From Macrophomina tecta (taxonomy: Eukaryota; Ascomycota; Dothideomycetes; Botryosphaeriales; Botryosphaeriaceae), in contig JAKSGN010000001.1 in NCBI GenBank assembly GCA_024180945.1, forward strand, positions 248,001 to 312,000: DNA of 64,000 nt, in the 5' to 3' direction. The translations under genes were made by a program, and so were the position numbers. Below the pieces are notes generated by a model, which worked only from the letters and a program-made list of their open reading frames with translations, was not told where the DNA came from and did not search any database. Of this stretch, positions 1-11,300 are shown piece after piece (positions within the stretch are counted from its first letter, which is position 1; every line of letters begins with the position of its first letter).

Positions 1-233
1 TTTATTTCTAGCTTAAGTGGAATCTCGTAGTTCTATAGTTAATGTTTAGGTAAGTCTCCCTTTCCTCTTTCTTAACAAACGGTAACTAAGTTCTAATACT
101 CTTCGGGTACCGTTTTTATTTTAGGTATTAGAGGCGTTTCTTATAGTTGCTACTATATCTCTAGACTACCGTGTTATCCTCTCTTAATTCTCGCAGGATC
201 GTCCCCTTCGATGGGAGTTAAATAGTCCTTATT
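1..233 (-). pseudogene. Gypsy E pol, linker between protease and RT
   Basis: Read on the minus strand, this gives a frame with a VPEEY...DLPKH...YEIPLK pattern, which matches the conserved segment just upstream of reverse transcriptase in Ty3/gypsy polyproteins (family pattern PxEYxDF...LPxHRxxDHxIxL). Several TAA/TAG codons interrupt it. It joins in frame with 6044-6073 across copia A. The RT domain itself would lie to the left of the window. Confidence 0.7.
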
Positions 234-461
234 TATTGGAACAAGTGGTGTGACGGCTTGATCAATAATAAAAGAATCAATTGGAATGAGTAGCATATCT
301 AGTAAAGGAAGGCCGTACGGGCTTCCCTTATACCTATCCTACCTACTAGGGTAAAACGGGTATGTAACTTGCTTACCTACTAAGACAGGTGTGCAACGAG
401 TATAAGACATAACTAAATCCAAAACACTACCAAAAGTAAAATGCACGTAATTAATCCAACA
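234..461 (-). repeat. 3' LTR of copia A
   Basis: 228 bp, same length as the partner at 5811-6038. The outer end reads TA instead of TG, a RIP-type change. A C-rich run at 463-470 (purine tract on the minus strand) adjoins the inner end. Confidence 0.93.
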
Positions 462-475
462 CACCCCCTTCACGT
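462..475 (-). promoter_or_regulatory. Polypurine tract of copia A
   Basis: On the minus strand this is a GTGAAGGGGGTG tract directly before the 3' LTR, the usual site for priming plus-strand DNA. The same tract precedes the 3' LTRs of copia B, H and L. Confidence 0.8.
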
Positions 476-603
476 ACTGCCTATTTGGGGAGTAGGTAAT
501 AAAAAGAAATAAGAGTAAAACAGATAACTAGGTAAGTATTAAACTCGTAAACTCGCTCAAAGTAGGCGGTTGATTTCCAAGATTAAAAGAAATAACAAAA
601 CGC

Positions 604-653
604 ATTCTCCATACTACAAGCAAGCGGTACTGCTTGCTTACAGTATAGAGAAT
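604..653 (-). other. 50-bp hairpin in the 3' region of copia A
   Basis: An imperfect inverted repeat: outer arms ATTCTC/GAGAAT and ATACT/AGTAT, inner arms AGCAAGC/GCTTGCT around a six-base loop. It lies between the end of pol and the purine tract. Hairpins of the same 50-bp length occur at the homologous site in copia H (40996-41045) and copia L (51746-51795) with a different inner stem sequence. Confidence 0.75.
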
Positions 654-795
654 ACACAAGTAATATAAGAATAATATATATAAGTACTAAAAGGGTTAGG
701 GGAGACTCATACCTACTCAGGCATGAGTCCTCTGTTAGCTTAAGTAAGCTATAAGGGTTGCGCCTCATTTTATAAAATAACACAAATAAATGACT

Positions 796-3700
796 ACTAA
801 TTGTAGAGTAGGGAAAGTCCAATGACCGTAACGAAATAAGCGTGCTTCTAGCGAGGTAGGGCTTTAGTAAGACCGTCTGCTAACATCACTACTATAGACG
901 TCCACTAAAGGTGAACGTTGCCTGCTTAGGCTTCCTGGCGCAGCCAATAGTAGTGAATATCCACATAACGTAGCTTGGTGTTAAGCTTCCCAATGCTTTC
1001 CTGCATGAGCCGAAGCGTTTGCGTATTATCGCATTGTATTTTGATTTGGTGGCCTAGATCGAATTACACTCCTCTAAAAAGGCGTTTCCACCAGAAGCAT
1101 TACTTAGCGGCTTCTAATAAGGCAAGAAGCTCGGCTTCGGTGGTTAAAGTTATAACAGTAGGCTGCTTAATAGCCTTCCAATCAACAGCTGCTCCGAACA
1201 TAGTAATAATCGAGCCTTGGTGGCTACGGCGCGTGTCCGGATCATTAGCAAATGCTGCATCACTACTAATAGTAAAGATATTATTTTCGTTCTCATAGTT
1301 ACCCTAAAAGAATAAGGCGAGCTTCTTAGTTCCTACTAAATAGCTAAGGAGCCTTTAGGAGAGCTCAAGGTAGCGAGGAGACGAATTAGTAAGGTAAGAT
1401 AATAGTGCGGAACAGGCGTACGCAATATCTACCCTTATACTAGTGGCCGCAAATTGTGCTGAGCCAATCCTACTTTAATAGAGGTAAATGTCTTGCGCGC
1501 TTACGTGCGTGCCTTAGTTCGCTTGAAGCACTTCATCTGAAGGAAGCGGTGTTAAAGAAAAGTAATTTTCACTAACACCGTAGCGAGTGATAAGGCCAGA
1601 GATATATAATTCCTAGGAGAGCTATAAGAGCCTCTGCTCTCGGTCCCTTACAATGCGTAAGGCTAGGAACCATTGTGCTTCTCCTAGAATTCTCATCTCG
1701 TAGCGTTTAAGCAGGTCTTCTTAGAAAGCGTCTACAAAAGGTTCATCTCGCTTGTAGTATACCATAATAACGTCATCTACAAAGAAGAAGACGAACAGGC
1801 GATCGTTTAAGTATAGGCAAGGGGCATCAGGCACCTGAGTTAAACCGAGCTCTTCTAAGGATTTGTAGAAGTGCCGTTGCTAGAGAGCTAGTGACTCCTT
1901 AAGGCCATAAAGCGCTCGAAGTAAACGAAGGATTTAGCCTTATTCAAGCTTTAGTCCTTCTAGAGGTCGACAGTATGTCTTTTCCTCAAGTAGAACGTGA
2001 GGGAATGCGTTTATAACGTCGTACTGGCGCATTTCTAAGTCAAAAGCGCAGATTATAGCAATTAGGGCTCGGAAAATCCGAAAGGCAAGGGTAGCTGCAT
2101 AAGTATCCTACTAAGTAGCCTAAAGGTCTCCTCTTACACAGATGCGTGCCTTAACCTTAGTAAGCCAGCCGTGTTCATCAAGCTTATACTTAAATACCCA
2201 GGTAAGTGGTATTACGTCCTTATTAAGGCTTTTCGCTTCACTGAGTACCGCTGTCTCCCACACCCCCTTACCCTGAAGTTCCTGGAGTTCTGTTTAGATT
2301 ACCTCCAGTAGGTGGGTTTTCATTGGGTGGTTGAAGATGTCCTTGTAGAAACGAGGTTCAGGTAGCAGTTAATCTCGGTAAATACGTGGTAGGCCTATAG
2401 GCGATACTTACGCTTTTGCTGCAGTAGATTCCTGGAAAGATACGAGAAAAGACGTAAACAGCATTTGGTAACTGAACATATTGTCATGAATTGACGCAAT
2501 ATACGCATCTTTGCGTGAGTTGCGAGTCCTTGATCCGTGGATAATCAGGTTTGGATTAATATCCGCTGCGATATCACGTCCTCTTGGGGCACGGTTTCCT
2601 CTAGCGGCGCCTGGATCAGGTGGATTCTCGTATTGGACTGGTATAAGCTGGCCGAGTCCTCGTGATTGTTGATTCTGTTGATCTTCACCCCCTAAGCCTT
2701 GAGAGGCTAAGCCTTGAGAGGCTTGTTGTTGGACTAGAGTGGATCGATCTGGTAATGCATGATCTGAAGGATCTGGTGTTTGTTCATCATGAATTGAGCC
2801 TGCTTGTAGGCTGCTTTTCGCATGCTGTTCGCGTGCTAGGCCTTCACTGGTTGATTCTAAAGGGCTTGGTAGATAATTCAGTTGTGCTCCTTGTGCTTGG
2901 GCGCCTAGGTGGCTATCTTGAGTCTCTGGAGTTTCTTGAGTTGATTGAATTGGAGCCGGTGATAGCTCATTACTAAGGTCAAAGAAGACCTCAGATTCCT
3001 GATCCGAGGGGATAATCTCCTCCTCATAAAGCGTAATGCGGGGAATAACTACCTCTTGCTCTTGATTTTGCTCCTGTTGCTGCAGAGCGAGTATCTTTTC
3101 TAGATCCTCTAGAGAGAACTTGCTGGATTCGTCAAAGGTGACGTCTCTTGAGCGTACTACTCGGTCCTTTAGAGGATGCCAGATTCTGTAGATGTTAGTG
3201 GAGTCATATCCAACCAAATATCCGATAAGGACACGTTCATCCAGCTTATTACTACGTGGAATATTCTTCAGTAGTGAGTAGGCTTTACAGCCATAAACTC
3301 GAAGGTAAGCTACTTTTGGCTTCTTGCCATGGACACGCTCAAATGGCGTTTTCCAATGGTGGCGCTTCATTAGAGTCCTATTGTGGATGTAGACTGCTGC
3401 CTTGATAATTTCAGGCCATAGGTGCTCAGGCAGGTTGGCACTAACTCGCAATAATCTTGCTTTGATGATGATTGAGTGCCCTAAACGCTCTGATGCGCCG
3501 TTCTGCTGAGGGGTATACGGAGCTAATACTTCATAGGTAACTCCCTGCTGCTCAAGCTGCTGCTTAAAGGCTCGTGTAAGCGACACTTCTCCATCTAATC
3601 TAAGAAAGGCTACTGATTTGCCAAATCTTATCTTAATCATTTGGATGATGTTGAGAAGGTGCTAAGTACACTCATCCTTAGTTGCGTAAGTGACCGCAAA

Positions 3701-4495
3701 AGTGAATTTGGTGGAAGCGCATTCAAGATGCGTAATCCATTAGTGGCCGTTATTGGCTCGTGTCATGTGTGTTAAGTCAAATAAGACTCGAAAGAATGCT
3801 TCTTCTAATGACTCCTCTGGTTGCATAGATCGAGAGATCTGCTGGTGTGCCTTAGTGCGAGCGCACACGTCACAGTGATCAGGTAGCTGCTAATTGGTAA
3901 TTGTGGCTCCTTATACCGCTTGTGACAAGGCTTGAATAGCTCTTCTGCCCGCGTGCGCAAAGATTTCATGCCATTGTGTGGCTGGCAACGAGCGATTAGC
4001 AACGTTGGACACTACAGCTGGTGGATCATCTGCTTCCTTATATTCCATGAAGAAGTGGTTTTGGGCGAAGGTTAGGTAGGCCACAATAAAGTCCTCTAAA
4101 TAGAGGCACATGCGTCCTATATCTAACTCGATTCCCTTTTCTCTTGCCTTAGCAATAGAGACGAGGTTTGCCATAAACGAGGGTACGTAGGCCACGTCCA
4201 TAAGCTTAATAGTGCGTGGGCCCTTGTGGTTGGTGGTATACACCAGTGCCTCACCAAATGACTCGATCTTAACCGTGGAGTTTCCTAATGTAACGTAGTT
4301 ATCTAGCCCTGCGTCCCTTGTTTTGGTGTAGCGACTCTTCATGTACTGATTGCAGATATAGTGTGTTGTGCTAGTGTCGGCGATCCATGAGAGATCAAGA
4401 GTTGTAGGCCTTGAAATGCGTTGTGCACTGAATGATGAGGCAACTACTGCCGGAAAGGATAATGTTTTCTTTTCTCCTTTGCCTGGTTTTGGCTC
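796..4495 (-). pseudogene. Copia A pol: protease, integrase, RT, RNase H
   Basis: This continues the gag frame after one TAA. In order: protease with the active site changed from DTG to DTS (about 4370-4400); pre-integrase HHCC region; integrase core with D in a RLDGE motif and E in NGASER (an open stretch of 410 codons, 3640-2408); RT with FVDD intact near 1765-1775; RNase H with SDAAFAND and ADGLTK motifs near 850-1230. The polyprotein ends at a TAG around 796. Interruptions are only TAA/TAG at sites where Gln or Trp is expected. Closest relative in the window is the intact polyprotein of copia B. Confidence 0.9.
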
Positions 4496-5491
4496 TTATT
4501 CCTTTTGAGGAGCGTTGTCCTGCTTCTTCTGGCTTTGGCCGTGATTTTGGCCATTTTTAAACCGTTCAATGGAGCGTTTAACTCTTCTCTTAATCTGTGG
4601 ATCCTCGAGTGCCTTGTTGACTTTGTCTTGAACCTCCTGGTTTGGTGTCCAATCTGCTGGTCTAGCGTCTGGATTGTAATATCCACATTTATCGTAGAAG
4701 TGATTCTCGCCACATAAGCAGGCGGGTAGCTTTCTTTCCTGCTTCTTATCCCTTAGTGAAGCGGTGAAGGCTGCTTTAGTAGCCTTTGGATTCTCAGCCG
4801 CATTTTGGCGTGAGTAGTTTCGGTAGTCGACAATCATTTCATGAAGCGACCTGTTAAGCTCGTTGTACTGAAGCTTGATTTTGTGGGCTGAGGCCCAGTG
4901 GGCATCAAGAGGGGTAAGCGCCTTAAGAAAGGCGACCTTTCCTCGATTACCTATAACCTCTGGAAGTTCGAGCTCCTCTGCCTTAAACAGAGTCTCTTCC
5001 CATTGTGAGAGCCATTTATCAATGTTTTGACTGCTTGGAGGCTTCTCAAGCTGGCGAAGCTTATTAACAATAAGTTCCTCTTGAGTTTCCCTTGTTGGCT
5101 GGAGCCGCGCCTTAAGCGCTATAAGCTGAGAATAGGGGTGCGAATCGCCCCTGAGCTTCTTTAGGATTGGGAGCAGTGATGGGCTCACTGAGTCCTCAAT
5201 AATCGTTGATAGATCATTGATCTCCTTTTTGAGCTTCTCATGCTTGGATAGGTCCCTTTCACGAGCTCTGATTTGTATTTTGTAGCGCTCCCAGGCTCTT
5301 TGTTGGTTTGGATCAGAGACTGGTGGCTCTGGAATCTCAGCTGGCTCGCTTGGTTGAGAAGGCTTCGATGGCTTCGATGGGTCGATATAGTTGAATATCT
5401 CGTATTTCTTAGCTCGTGATTGGATGATGAAGTACCATTCATCCCAATTATCAGCTGTCTTCAAGACAACGATAGGTTTAGAAGACGTCAT
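4496..5491 (-). pseudogene. Copia A Gag
   Basis: A 331-codon open frame starting MTSSKP, colinear with residues 1-330 of the copia B polyprotein. It has a Gag core followed by the short zinc-knuckle-like motif CxCGENHxxxxC, which has a narrower Cys spacing than the classic CX2CX4HX4C knuckle. It packages element RNA in virus-like particles in related elements. The terminal TAA (4496-4498) occupies a Gln position and is probably a RIP nonsense change, because the frame continues into protease. So the original product was a single Gag-Pol polyprotein as in copia B. Confidence 0.85.
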
Positions 5492-5790
5492 GGCGCAGTA
5501 TTGCGTTGCGTCGTGTTGTGTGCCAAAGGAGGCACAGGTAAGTTGCCAAAGTAGGCAGTAGGTGTGAGGCCAATAAACAAGCCGTCACTTAAAAGTATTA
5601 CTCTGAGGCGGTGGCAAAGTGCTGCGCTTTAGGTAATAAAAAGGCGTGTTGTAGGAGGCAACTGAAGTCCTCCGTTACAGGACACGTATGGCAAAAGAGT
5701 GCCAAGGATGAACGTCCGGATGCCACGGAACGCTCGGAATAGCACAATAAGGTGCTAGGGAGGATGGCTTAGACTGCGAAAGGCACCAAA

Positions 5791-5810
5791 GACGCACCCG
5801 GGCTCATAAC
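5791..5810 (-). promoter_or_regulatory. PBS of copia A (half-tRNA-iMet type)
   Basis: Immediately inside the 5' LTR, the minus strand reads GTTATGAGCCCGGGTGCG. Its complement GGGCTCATAAC matches the anticodon stem-loop of eukaryotic initiator tRNA-Met rather than a tRNA 3' end. Identical to the site in copia B. Confidence 0.8.
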
Positions 5811-6038
5811 TGTTGGAACAAGTGGTGTGACGGCTTGATCAATGATAAAAGAATCAATTGGAATGAGTGGCATGTCTAGTAGAGGGAGGCCGTACGGGCT
5901 TCCCTTATACCTATCCTACCTACTAGGGTGAAACGGGTATGTAACTTGCTTACCTGCTGAGACAGGTGTGCAACGAGTATAAGACATAACTGAATCCAAA
6001 ACACTACTGAAAGTAAAATGCACGTGATTGATCCAACA
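5811..6038 (-). repeat. 5' LTR of copia A
   Basis: 228 bp, TG...CA ends, followed by target duplication TTATT at 6039-6043. Confidence 0.95.
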
Positions 6039-6043
6039 TTATT

Positions 6044-7791
6044 CCTTAGCCTTTTTTGTTGGGCCCTGGCCAATGCTCTCTATTGCACCGCCGGTGAGGG
6101 TTTGATATATATAAGGTAGACCTGTTATCCTTAACGTCGTATACGCCTAAATACCTCTCTTAAGATTGTTTGTATGTCTACGGGGGGTTCTATAGCTGCT
6201 AGTTACTTCCGCGAAGCCTTATTCTTAGTCTTACGCTTTCTTCGCGTAGTTCTTCGTAATAAGTGTTATACCTGATTTTCGGGAATACTAGACTTGGTAG
6301 GGCTTACTCCGCTTAAGGCGCTGTATTTTACCGAAGAGGCGGCGTTTTATACGCTATAGTCCTAGTCCTGTCTTAGGCCTTTCTTAAGGTTGCCGTTAAT
6401 GCTATCGTTACTAGGCCTTACGCTATTATTTAAGTCTTGCGTTTCTTTTAATGATTCGAGGGTATCGTTTCGCTTAGTAGGGCTTATTCCTGCGATAGGG
6501 TTGTATTTTACTAAAGAGGCCTCGCCTTTTACGTCGTAGTCCTAGTTCTGACTTATACTATTATTGGAGTTGCCTATATAGTTGCCGTATTTAGGCCTTA
6601 TACTAGCTACTTTTCGTTTTATACTAAAAATATATCCTTAGAAGATGTCTAGTAGTTTCTATTTAATGTTCTTATAACTGCTTTTAGGGTTTTTGATGAT
6701 GTCCTAAATATTCTATCGTAGGAAGAGTGTATCGCTCGCCTAGTCGATAAGGGGGTTACGAGTCCTAAGCTAAGATATTCTAAGGATAACGTCGTGTCCC
6801 GGGATTCTTTAGATATTAAGGGTAACCTAATTAGTATATCCGTTAATTTCTAGTAAGACTTCTTTTGTTTCGATGCGTATCTATTCTTCTTCGTAGTTAG
6901 CGTTTCGTCCGTTAAATTCGCTAAGAGAGTAGGGTTCTTTCTTTTTTTAATAAGGGATGTTTAATTCTTATACTAGTTTATTATAGATAAAGTCTCCGCT
7001 TAATTCGCTATTGACTAGTATCGAGATCGTGCGTCCTTGTAGGACTTTAGTAATCTTAAATTGTTTCTAAAGTTTCTTTTTGGTGAGAGTTTCCGTTTTC
7101 GCTATACGTGATACTATATAAAGGGACCTAGACTATGGCTCTTAGGTCGATCCTAATGCTGTAGGGCCGTCTAGTTTTTTAGTTTTAGATAGCCGTAGAC
7201 TTTACTATGTATGTAGTTCTTCTATTCGTTGACTTGAAGGTATTCTTGCTTCTAGTTAGTCTATTTATTAGTATATAACTGTTTTCGCTAGTAGACTATG
7301 TCCTTTCGCACCTGGTATCGGAAAGCTAGTATATTAAGTTTCTCGTCCGGTATCTACTAGAGTATGCGATTCTAGATAGTTACCGTGCTATACTAATAAA
7401 GAATCCTTGCTAACTCTCGGAGGGAGTTATAGTCTGCTTGCTATCGAGTAGTTATTCCTTAATAATAAAGTATTACGAGCGCGGTTTTCTTTATAATAAT
7501 AAGTTCGTACTTCTTTCTATCTTGCTCGATTCGGGTTTTTCAGAGGGTCCCTTAGCGCTATGTCTATAGTACTATAAGGGCCAATTCTTTCTCGTGGGGA
7601 ATCTAGATTATCTAGGCGAGTTGGTCGTTCTCGTCCGTTATTTCTGCGCTAATTTTATACTTGGCTGCGAGGCGCTCGAGTTCTAGAAGAGCTATAGGGT
7701 CCGGTATAGCTTCTACTTCGCTATTTATTAAGTCGTATAGTTCTTTGGTTTCGCTGTTTACGAGCTCCTCGTCTAAGGGAAAGCTGTTAAT
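6044..7791 (-). pseudogene. Gypsy E gag C-terminus and protease
   Basis: Minus-strand continuation of gypsy E between the insertions of copia B and A. The frame entering from the right reads NSFPLDEELVNSETKELYDL and is in frame with gag at 13804. Near 6990-7035 a retropepsin-like segment reads ILVNS-x-L-SGDFI, followed by a domain ending in GHDVILGIPWL-type residues near 6720-6800. The catalytic DSG has become NSE, which fits G-to-A change, so the protease is dead. Between protease and the RT linker lies a 180-bp direct duplication (6297-6375 and 6477-6555). Confidence 0.75.
6297..6555 (-). repeat. 180-bp-spaced direct repeat inside gypsy E pol
   Basis: Segments 6297-6375 and 6477-6555 are similar along about 79 bp (shared TAGGGCTTA...TGTATTTTAC...AAGAGGC...TAGTCCTAGT pattern). 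The offset is exactly 180 bp, a multiple of three, so the duplication keeps the reading frame. Confidence 0.7.
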
Positions 7792-7796
7792 AATAT

Positions 7797-8015
7797 TGTT
7801 GGAATATTTGATTCAGTAGTGTTTTGGATTCAGTTATGTCTTATACTCGTTGCACACCTGTCTCAGCAGGTAAGCAAGTTACATACCCGTTTTACCCTAG
7901 TAGGTAGAATAGGTATAAGGGAAGCCCGTACGGCCTCCCTCTACTAGATATGCCAATCTATGGGAACTCATCTTCATCAGTTGAATCAAGGCTGCCAATT
8001 AGTCATTTTCCAACA
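7797..8015 (+). repeat. 5' LTR of copia B
   Basis: 219 bp, starting TGTTGGAATATTTG and ending TTTTCCAACA. The central part is shared with the LTRs of copia A, but both ends differ. Confidence 0.97.
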
Positions 8016-8033
8016 GTTATGAGCCCGGGTGCG
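8016..8033 (+). promoter_or_regulatory. PBS of copia B (half-tRNA-iMet type)
   Basis: GTTATGAGCCCGGGTGCG starts at the first base after the LTR. The complement contains the CAT anticodon loop of initiator tRNA-Met (GGGCTCATAAC), as in Drosophila copia and yeast Ty5, which prime from a tRNA cut in the anticodon loop. The family precedent is known; its use here is inferred. Confidence 0.8.
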
Positions 8034-8369
8034 TCTTAGGTGCCTTCCGTAATCTAAGCCATCCTCCAGAAGCACCTCTTTGTGCTACGTTTGAGCGTTC
8101 CGTGGCATCCGGACGTCTCGCTTGGCATTCTTTTGCCACACAGTTATAAGCGGAGCCAAGTGCCTCCCTTATTCGTTATTTTTGTGACGGTTATCTAAAC
8201 CATCACCAAGTGCCTATTTTGGCAGCCCTTTCCAGGTGTAGCGTTCCTAGTAGGTGTACTAGCTATCTAAGCGAGTTTCACTACGTACTAGCGCTTCCCC
8301 TGAGTTACCTACGGCCACGAGACTCGGCCCGATTATCCGATAAGCAACTACTAGCCACTACTAGTAACC

Positions 8370-11300
8370 ATGGCCTCATCAAAGCCTATTATCGTTCTCA
8401 AGTCGTCCGATAACTGGGATGAGTGGTATTTCACTATCCAAGCCCGAGCGAAGCAGGGGAAAATCTTCGACTACATCAATCCGAACCTTGTGGAGAAGCC
8501 AATCCAGCCAATCAAGCCACGTAGCCCTACGGAACCAGAAAACGACTCTACACGAGCATGGGAGCGTTATAAGCTACAACGTGAGGACTACAAACAAGAG
8601 CTCCGAGAATACGAGAAGCTAGAAAAAGAAATCAACGACCTATCAACGGTCATTCTAGACTCTATCAGCTCCTCTCTCCAACCGATTCTTCGAAAACTAA
8701 GGGATGACCTACACCCTTATTCTCAGCTATCTGCGCTCAAAGCACGGCTTCAGCCTACACAGGAGACTCAAGAAGACCTCGTGATTAATCAGCTAAAGCA
8801 GCTTGAGAAATCACCTAGCAGCCAGAATATCGCTAAGTGGCTAGATCAATGGGAGGAAACGCTGTTCAAGGCGGAATCACTCGACCTACCCGACGTTTCT
8901 GGCAACCGAGGCAAGAAGAGCTTTCTAAAAGCGCTTTCGTCTTTTGATGCTCAGTGGGCTACCAACTACAAGATCAGGCTTCAGAACGGTGAGCTTATTA
9001 AGCCACTAGCTAATCTTATTGTTGAGTACCGCAACTACCAACGTCAAAATGCAGCCGAAAATCCAAAGGTTACGAAAGCAGCCTTTACGGCCACGCTACG
9101 TAATCAAAAGCAGGAACGAGGCCCTCCCAAATGCACGTGTGGGGAGAATCACTGGTATTACCAATGCGCGTATTATAACGCAGCAATCAGACCGGCCAAT
9201 TGGACACCCAATAAAGAGCTTCAGGCCAAGATCAAGAAGAGCCTAGAGGACCCCCAAACTAAGTATCGAGTAGAGCGTTCGCTTAACCGTTCTAAGCGTA
9301 AACGTGAGAATCCGACTCCTCAGAAGCCACAAGAGGATCCGCAAGATCAGCAATCAACGAACGAATCGGACGATAGTAATCCTTCATCGTTTCCAGCCGT
9401 AGTAGCCTCGGCTTTTAGCACGCAACACGTTGCTAAACCTACTACGCTTGAGCTCTCGTGGATCACTGATACGGGCTCTACGCACCACATCTGCAATCGA
9501 TTCATGCAGAAACGGTTTAAGAAAACCAGGGATGCGAGTCCAGATAATTACGTTACAGCTGGAAATTCAACTATACCAATCGAAGCGTTTGGAGAAGTAA
9601 CGGTTAACGCAACCAACCAACAAGGGAACCGCGTTATTACCCTACTGGACGTGGCCTACGTACCATCGTTTAAGGCCAACCTCGTCTCCGTTGCTAAGGC
9701 AAGGGATAAGGGCGTTCAGTTAGACACAGGCCGTTTATGCCTCTACAAGAAGGACGTTATTGTGGCGAACCTAACCCTTAAGCACAACCACTTCTTTATG
9801 GAGTATAATAAGGGGTTAAACAATCCAAAGGTCAACTCGAACCTTGTTATCCGATCCTTGCCAGCCACTCAGTGGCACGATATATTTGCCCATGCAGGCC
9901 AAAACGCTGTTAACGCGTTGCCTAAGGCAGTTCAAGGAGCGGCCATCACGGATCAGGAGCTACCTAAGCACTGTGATGTGTGCGCTCGTACGAAGGCCCA
10001 TCAACAGATTTCTCGAGCTATGGAGCCAGAAGAATCATCTACGGAGGCCTTCTTTCGAATTTCATTTGATTTAACGCAAATGACACGAGCCAACAACGGC
10101 AATCAGTGGACAACGCACGTGGAATGTGCATCTACCAAGTTTACCATTACGGTTACGCACGTTACTAAGGATGAGTGCACCCAGCACCTCCTTAATATCA
10201 TCCAAATGATCAAGTCTCGACTTGGAAAGACGGTGGCGTTCCTAAGATCAGATGGAGAAGTGTCACTTACGCACGCGTTTAAGCAACAGCTTGAGCAGCA
10301 GGGAATTACCCACGAGGTATCAGCTCCCTATACGCCTCAGCAAAACGGAGCTTCAGAACGTTCAGGGCACTCTATTATAGTTAAAGCACGCGCTCTACGC
10401 GTTAGTGCTAACCTACCTGAAGGCCTTTGGCCTGAAATGATCAAGGCAGCCACCTACATCCATAATAGGACCCCAATGAAGCGGCACCAGTGGAAGACTC
10501 CATTCGAGTTAGTCCATAAAAAGCAGCCTAAGGTGGCTCACCTACGAGTATATGGCTGTAAAGCCTACTCACTGCTTAAGACGATTCCACGCTCACACAA
10601 GCTGAACGAGCGAGTCTTAGTTGGATATTTAGTTGGATACGATTCAACTAATATCTACCGCATTTGGTATCCACCAAAGGATCGTATTATACGATCAAGA
10701 GACGTCACGTTTGACGAATCTAGCAAGTTCTCACCAGAGGACTTAGACGAGCTACTAGCGGCTCAGCAACAAGATGACGAGCCAGAATCGGTTATACCGC
10801 GTATTATGCTCAACGAGGAGGACATTATCTACTCGGACGAGGAACCGGAAACGTCCACTGACGATATAAGCCGGGAATCTACACCGAATCAAGCAGAAAG
10901 TCCCCAAAAGGAATCAACGCCTACGCAGGCCGATTATCTTCCAAGCCCGTCATCATCAGCAAGTGGCATTCGAGTCCAAGTGCCAGATTCGCCTCAGTTA
11001 TCCTCTCAAGGATCAGGGGGTGAAGAACAGCAGCAAACTCGGAGGCTTGGACCCCTTTTACCAGTTCAGTACGAAACTGAGCCGGATCCAGGCGCTGCCA
11101 TTGGCAACCGTGCACCCAGAGGCCGTGATATATCAGCTGATATCAACACGAGCCTGATCATCCAAGGATCAAAGACACGTCGCCAGCGCCGTGATGCGTA
11201 TATTACGCTAATACAGGACAATATGTTCAGTCATCAGGGGCTATACTCGTCCTTTATGACTGTCCTGAACGAGCCACGAACACGTGCTGTAAAGCATCAC

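Larger units (their letters stand above)
234..6038 (-). mobile_element. Ty1/copia retrotransposon A, full length, RIP-decayed
   Basis: A complete copia element with two 228-bp LTRs (234-461 and 5811-6038) and a 5-bp target duplication TTATT at 229-233 and 6039-6043. On the minus strand the order is 5' LTR, PBS, gag, protease, integrase, RT, RNase H, purine tract, 3' LTR. The coding frame from 5491 through the integrase is free of frameshifts but carries TAA/TAG codons, so this copy is inactive. It sits inside gypsy E and is more decayed than copia B. Confidence 0.95.

Noticed and set aside
583..822. 79-codon hydrophobic frame after copia A pol
   Set aside because: It starts at TTG rather than ATG and overlaps the pol end and the hairpin. 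Similar residues can be read in H and L, but L needs a frameshift, so it is more likely shared non-coding sequence.
975..1298. 107-codon plus-strand frame
   Set aside because: Antisense of copia A RNase H.
2662..2976. 104-codon plus-strand frame
   Set aside because: Antisense of the low-complexity linker after the copia A integrase.
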